Assembly: GCA_036513315.1 (NCBI GenBank)
Contig: DATBZF010000033.1
Span: 79,736 to 143,735 of the forward strand
Source: Roseiarcus sp036513315
Lineage (GTDB): Bacteria; Pseudomonadota; Alphaproteobacteria; Rhizobiales; Beijerinckiaceae
Reading direction: 5' to 3'
DNA length: 64,000 bases
Every line of letters begins with the position of its first letter. Within the stretch, counting starts at the first letter, position 1. A program made the position numbers and the translations under genes. Under the pieces are notes generated by a model. That model ran no database searches. It saw only the letters and a program-made list of their open reading frames with translations, and was not told the origin of the DNA. Of this stretch, positions 61,716-64,000 are shown one piece after another.

Positions 61716-63086
61716 ATGATGAATCGCGGAGTGTCGAGGCGACAAGGGCCGGCGGCGGCCCGGACGGCGAGGCCGGCGTTCGGCCTTCTGACGCTGGCGC
61801 TGTTCGTCGCTTGTGGTTTGGCCTCCCTTCAATCCGTTTTTGCCGATTCAATCGCTCCCGAAGTCAAAACCGACGACAAAGCCACGCAGGAAATGCATTT
61901 GCGCGGCGTCGAGGACACGATGCGCGCGTCGGAAGATCAGCGCCGGCGCATCGAAGCCGATATCGAGACGATCCGCGCCGATCGCGCCCGGTTCAATGCG
62001 GCTCTGATCGACACAACCGCCAAGGTGCAGGACGCCGAGCGCCAGATCGACGCCGGCAACGCGCGATTGGCGACGCTTGAGGGGAGCGAAAATGCGTTGC
62101 GCCGGTCGCTCGACAGCCGCCGCGGGGTGATTGCCGATGTCCTTGCCGTGCTGCAGCGCATGGGGCGCAGTCCGCCGCCGGCCATTCTGGTGCGGCCACA
62201 GGACATGACCCAGGCGATCAGAGCCGCCATGCTGCTCGGCTCGGTCCTTCCCGATCTGAAATCGGAAACGGTTGCGCTCGCCCAGGATATTGATGAACTT
62301 GCTGAATTGCGCAAATCCATCGCCGCGGCGAATGAGAACCTCGCCCAACGCGCCGCCAGCCTGGCGAAAGACAAGGAGCGGCTGACCGCATTGGTCGCGG
62401 CCCGCCAACAATCGCTGGCCGACGCCGAACGGGCCCTGGGCTCAGAGCGCGACCGCGCCGCCGAACTCGCCCGCCAGGCAGTCAATCTCAAAGAATTGAT
62501 CGCGCGCATGGAATCCGAGATCGGCTCCGCCAGGAATGCCGCGGCGGCCTCGCGCGCGGCCGACCAGGCTGCGGCGGCCGAAGTGCAGAGCCGCGCGAGC
62601 GCTTTGGGGGCCAAAGATCCCGCGCGGTTGCGGCCGGCAGTCGCTTTCGCTGACGTCAAGGGCCAGGTTGCGCTGCCGGCGGCGGGCGCGATCGTCAAAG
62701 GTTTCGGTGCGCCCGACGCTTTCGGGGGCGCGGAGAAGGGCGTCTCCATCGCGACGCCCGCCGCGGCGACCGTCGCATCGCCGATCGATGGTTGGGTCGC
62801 TTTTTCCGGCCCCTATCGGACCTACGGGCAACTCTTGATAATCAATGCGGGAGGGGGCTATTATATGGTGCTGGCTGGTATGGACCGAATCAACGTAGGG
62901 GTCGGTCAGTTCGTCCTGGCGGGCGAGCCGATTGCCTCGATGGGCGACGGTTCGGCGAGGACGGCCGCTGCGGCCGCTATTGGCGCCGAGCAGCCCATTC
63001 TCTATATCGAACTGCGAAAAGACGGAACGGCAATCGACCCGGGGCCGTGGTGGGCGAAGACGGACATCGAAAAGGCACGCGGATGA
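61716..63086 (+). CDS. EnvC-like murein hydrolase activator with a degenerate LytM domain
   Basis: A 456-residue exported protein. A signal peptide or anchor (about 20-45) is followed by a long coiled coil (about 60-290) and a C-terminal M23/LytM domain (about 320-455). In the LytM domain the zinc ligands are missing: the HxxxD position reads KGVSIATP and the HxH position reads YYMVLAGMD. This fits EnvC, which has no peptidase activity of its own but activates amidases at division. ATG 61716 is preferred to TTG 61713. ctpA starts with an ATGA overlap. Confidence 0.9.
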   Translation: MMNRGVSRRQGPAAARTARPAFGLLTLALFVACGLASLQSVFADSIAPEVKTDDKATQEMHLRGVEDTMRASEDQRRRIEADIETIRADRARFNAALIDTTAKVQDAERQIDAGNARLATLEGSENALRRSLDSRRGVIADVLAVLQRMGRSPPPAILVRPQDMTQAIRAAMLLGSVLPDLKSETVALAQDIDELAELRKSIAAANENLAQRAASLAKDKERLTALVAARQQSLADAERALGSERDRAAELARQAVNLKELIARMESEIGSARNAAAASRAADQAAAAEVQSRASALGAKDPARLRPAVAFADVKGQVALPAAGAIVKGFGAPDAFGGAEKGVSIATPAAATVASPIDGWVAFSGPYRTYGQLLIINAGGGYYMVLAGMDRINVGVGQFVLAGEPIASMGDGSARTAAAAAIGAEQPILYIELRKDGTAIDPGPWWAKTDIEKARG

Positions 63087-64000
63087 TGCGCAAGGTTTCT
63101 TATCTGGTTCTGGGCGCGGCGATTGGCGCGGCCGCGGTCGCGTTGGGACCGCAGTCGGTTATGCTGGTCAGTAGCGGGGCGCGCGCCGCCGCCGCCGATA
63201 CCTATCGTCAGCTCAATTTGTTCGGCGACGTCTTCGAGAAAATCCGCACCGATTACGTGGAGAAGCCCGACGAGGGCAAATTGGTCGAGGCGGCGATCAA
63301 CGGCATGCTGTCGTCGCTCGATCCCCACTCGAGCTATATGGACGCCAAGAGCTTCCGCGATATGCAGGTCCAGACCAAGGGCGAATTCGGCGGTCTCGGC
63401 ATCGAGGTGACGGAGGAAGACGGAGCGATCAAGGTCGTCACGCCGATCGACGATACGCCGGCCGCCAAGGCGGGCATTCTTTCGGGCGACATCATCACCG
63501 ACATCGACGGCGAGGCTGTGCAGGGGCTGACCCTCAACCAGGCGGTCGACAAGATGCGCGGCGCCATCAATACGCCGGTGACCTTGAAAATCGCGCGCGG
63601 TCCCCAAAAGGACGTCAAGGAAATCAAGATCGTCCGCGACGTCATCAAGATTCAATCGGTGCGCTCGCATGTCGAGAGCGACGATCTGGGCTATATCCGC
63701 ATCACCCAGTTTAATGAACAGACTTATGACGGCCTGAAGAGCGCCATGGACAAATTCCAGAAGGACGCGCCGGGCGATAAGCTGAAGGGCTATATTCTGG
63801 ATCTACGCAATAATCCCGGCGGCTTGCTCGACCAATCGATCGAAGTCGTCAACGCCTTCCTGGAGCGCGGCGAGATCGTCTCGACCCGTGGGCGCAATGC
63901 CGACGAAACGCAGCGCTACAATGCGCGGCCGGGCGGCGACCTGTCGCACGGCAAGCCGGTGGTCGTTCTCATCAACGGCGGCTCCGCCTCGGCTTCCGAG
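63083..64000 (+). CDS. ctpA: Carboxy-terminal processing protease CtpA (S41), cut by window end
   Basis: The first 306 residues are visible. A signal-like hydrophobic stretch near 5-20, then the peptidase N-terminal part (LFGDVFEKIRTDYVEKPD ... DPHSSYMDA), a PDZ domain (about 95-175, EFGGLGIEVTEEDGAIKVVTPIDDTPAAKAGI), and the protease core (GYIRITQFNEQT, GYILDLRNNPGG). The window stops at the nucleophile segment GSASASE, so the catalytic Lys/Gln are not seen. CtpA trims periplasmic proteins and links to peptidoglycan growth. It starts at an ATG overlapping the envC-like stop. Confidence 0.93.
   Translation, partial: MMRKVSYLVLGAAIGAAAVALGPQSVMLVSSGARAAAADTYRQLNLFGDVFEKIRTDYVEKPDEGKLVEAAINGMLSSLDPHSSYMDAKSFRDMQVQTKGEFGGLGIEVTEEDGAIKVVTPIDDTPAAKAGILSGDIITDIDGEAVQGLTLNQAVDKMRGAINTPVTLKIARGPQKDVKEIKIVRDVIKIQSVRSHVESDDLGYIRITQFNEQTYDGLKSAMDKFQKDAPGDKLKGYILDLRNNPGGLLDQSIEVVNAFLERGEIVSTRGRNADETQRYNARPGGDLSHGKPVVVLINGGSASASE

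Overview
The window is a GC-rich, densely coded chromosome segment from an alphaproteobacterium, most likely Hyphomicrobiales (Rhizobiales). The evidence is gene order: ubiE-ubiB-coaBC-dut, nadD-rsfS-rlmH-envC-ctpA, ptsP next to prfA, yejABEF, ureE-ureF-ureG, and the late-acting aerobic cobalamin gene cobF. Base composition and codon choice recall Beijerinckiaceae/Methylocystaceae, but the genus cannot be fixed from the sequence alone.

Layout. 0-2 kb: the start of an FAD oxidoreductase, a cupin and a DUF1272 protein on the minus strand, then a divergent SDR dehydrogenase. 2-4.5 kb: rph and nudC, with long palindromic repeats around them. 4.8-12.4 kb: a yejABEF peptide importer running into deoB and a HIT protein. 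12.5-15.2 kb: sppA, ihfB, a LapA-like membrane protein and an ornithine-cyclodeaminase-like enzyme. 15.2-24.9 kb: an accessory block with looser coding density and different codon use (GT39 glycosyltransferase, alpha/beta hydrolase, AmpH-like hydrolase, a very large SAM-cyclase-ATPase-TPR protein with a DUF4242 partner). 24.9-26.8 kb: trpF-trpB. 27-29.4 kb: a TetR regulator with two operator-like repeats, divergent from an isochorismatase-like hydrolase and an AbrB-type membrane protein. 29.6-34.6 kb: a small repeat-containing secreted protein, an MFS carrier, a cytochrome c, an SDR, a WYL regulator and a VOC protein. 34.8-39.4 kb: mutL, a Gly/His-rich exported protein and ureEFG. 39.5-43.1 kb: an FAD monooxygenase apparently starting at CTG, the RNase P RNA gene with a recognisable promoter, an MBL hydrolase and cobF. 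43.2-51.5 kb: ubiE-ubiB-coaBC-dut, an Rrf2 regulator, cysK, an AGE-family isomerase and hemW. 51.6-54.3 kb: etfB-etfA-hbd. 54.6-64 kb: an orphan peptide-binding protein, ptsP, prfA, nadD, rsfS, rlmH, an EnvC-like protein and the start of ctpA, cut by the window edge.

Most of the window is housekeeping. No CRISPR array, tRNA, rRNA, intact insertion sequence or phage gene was recognised. The points most worth a second look are the cyclase/DUF4242 pair, the tandem start-codon staircase between yejF and deoB, the paired inverted-repeat elements around nudC, the relic of a second SDR gene, the double TetR operator and the CTG-initiated monooxygenase.
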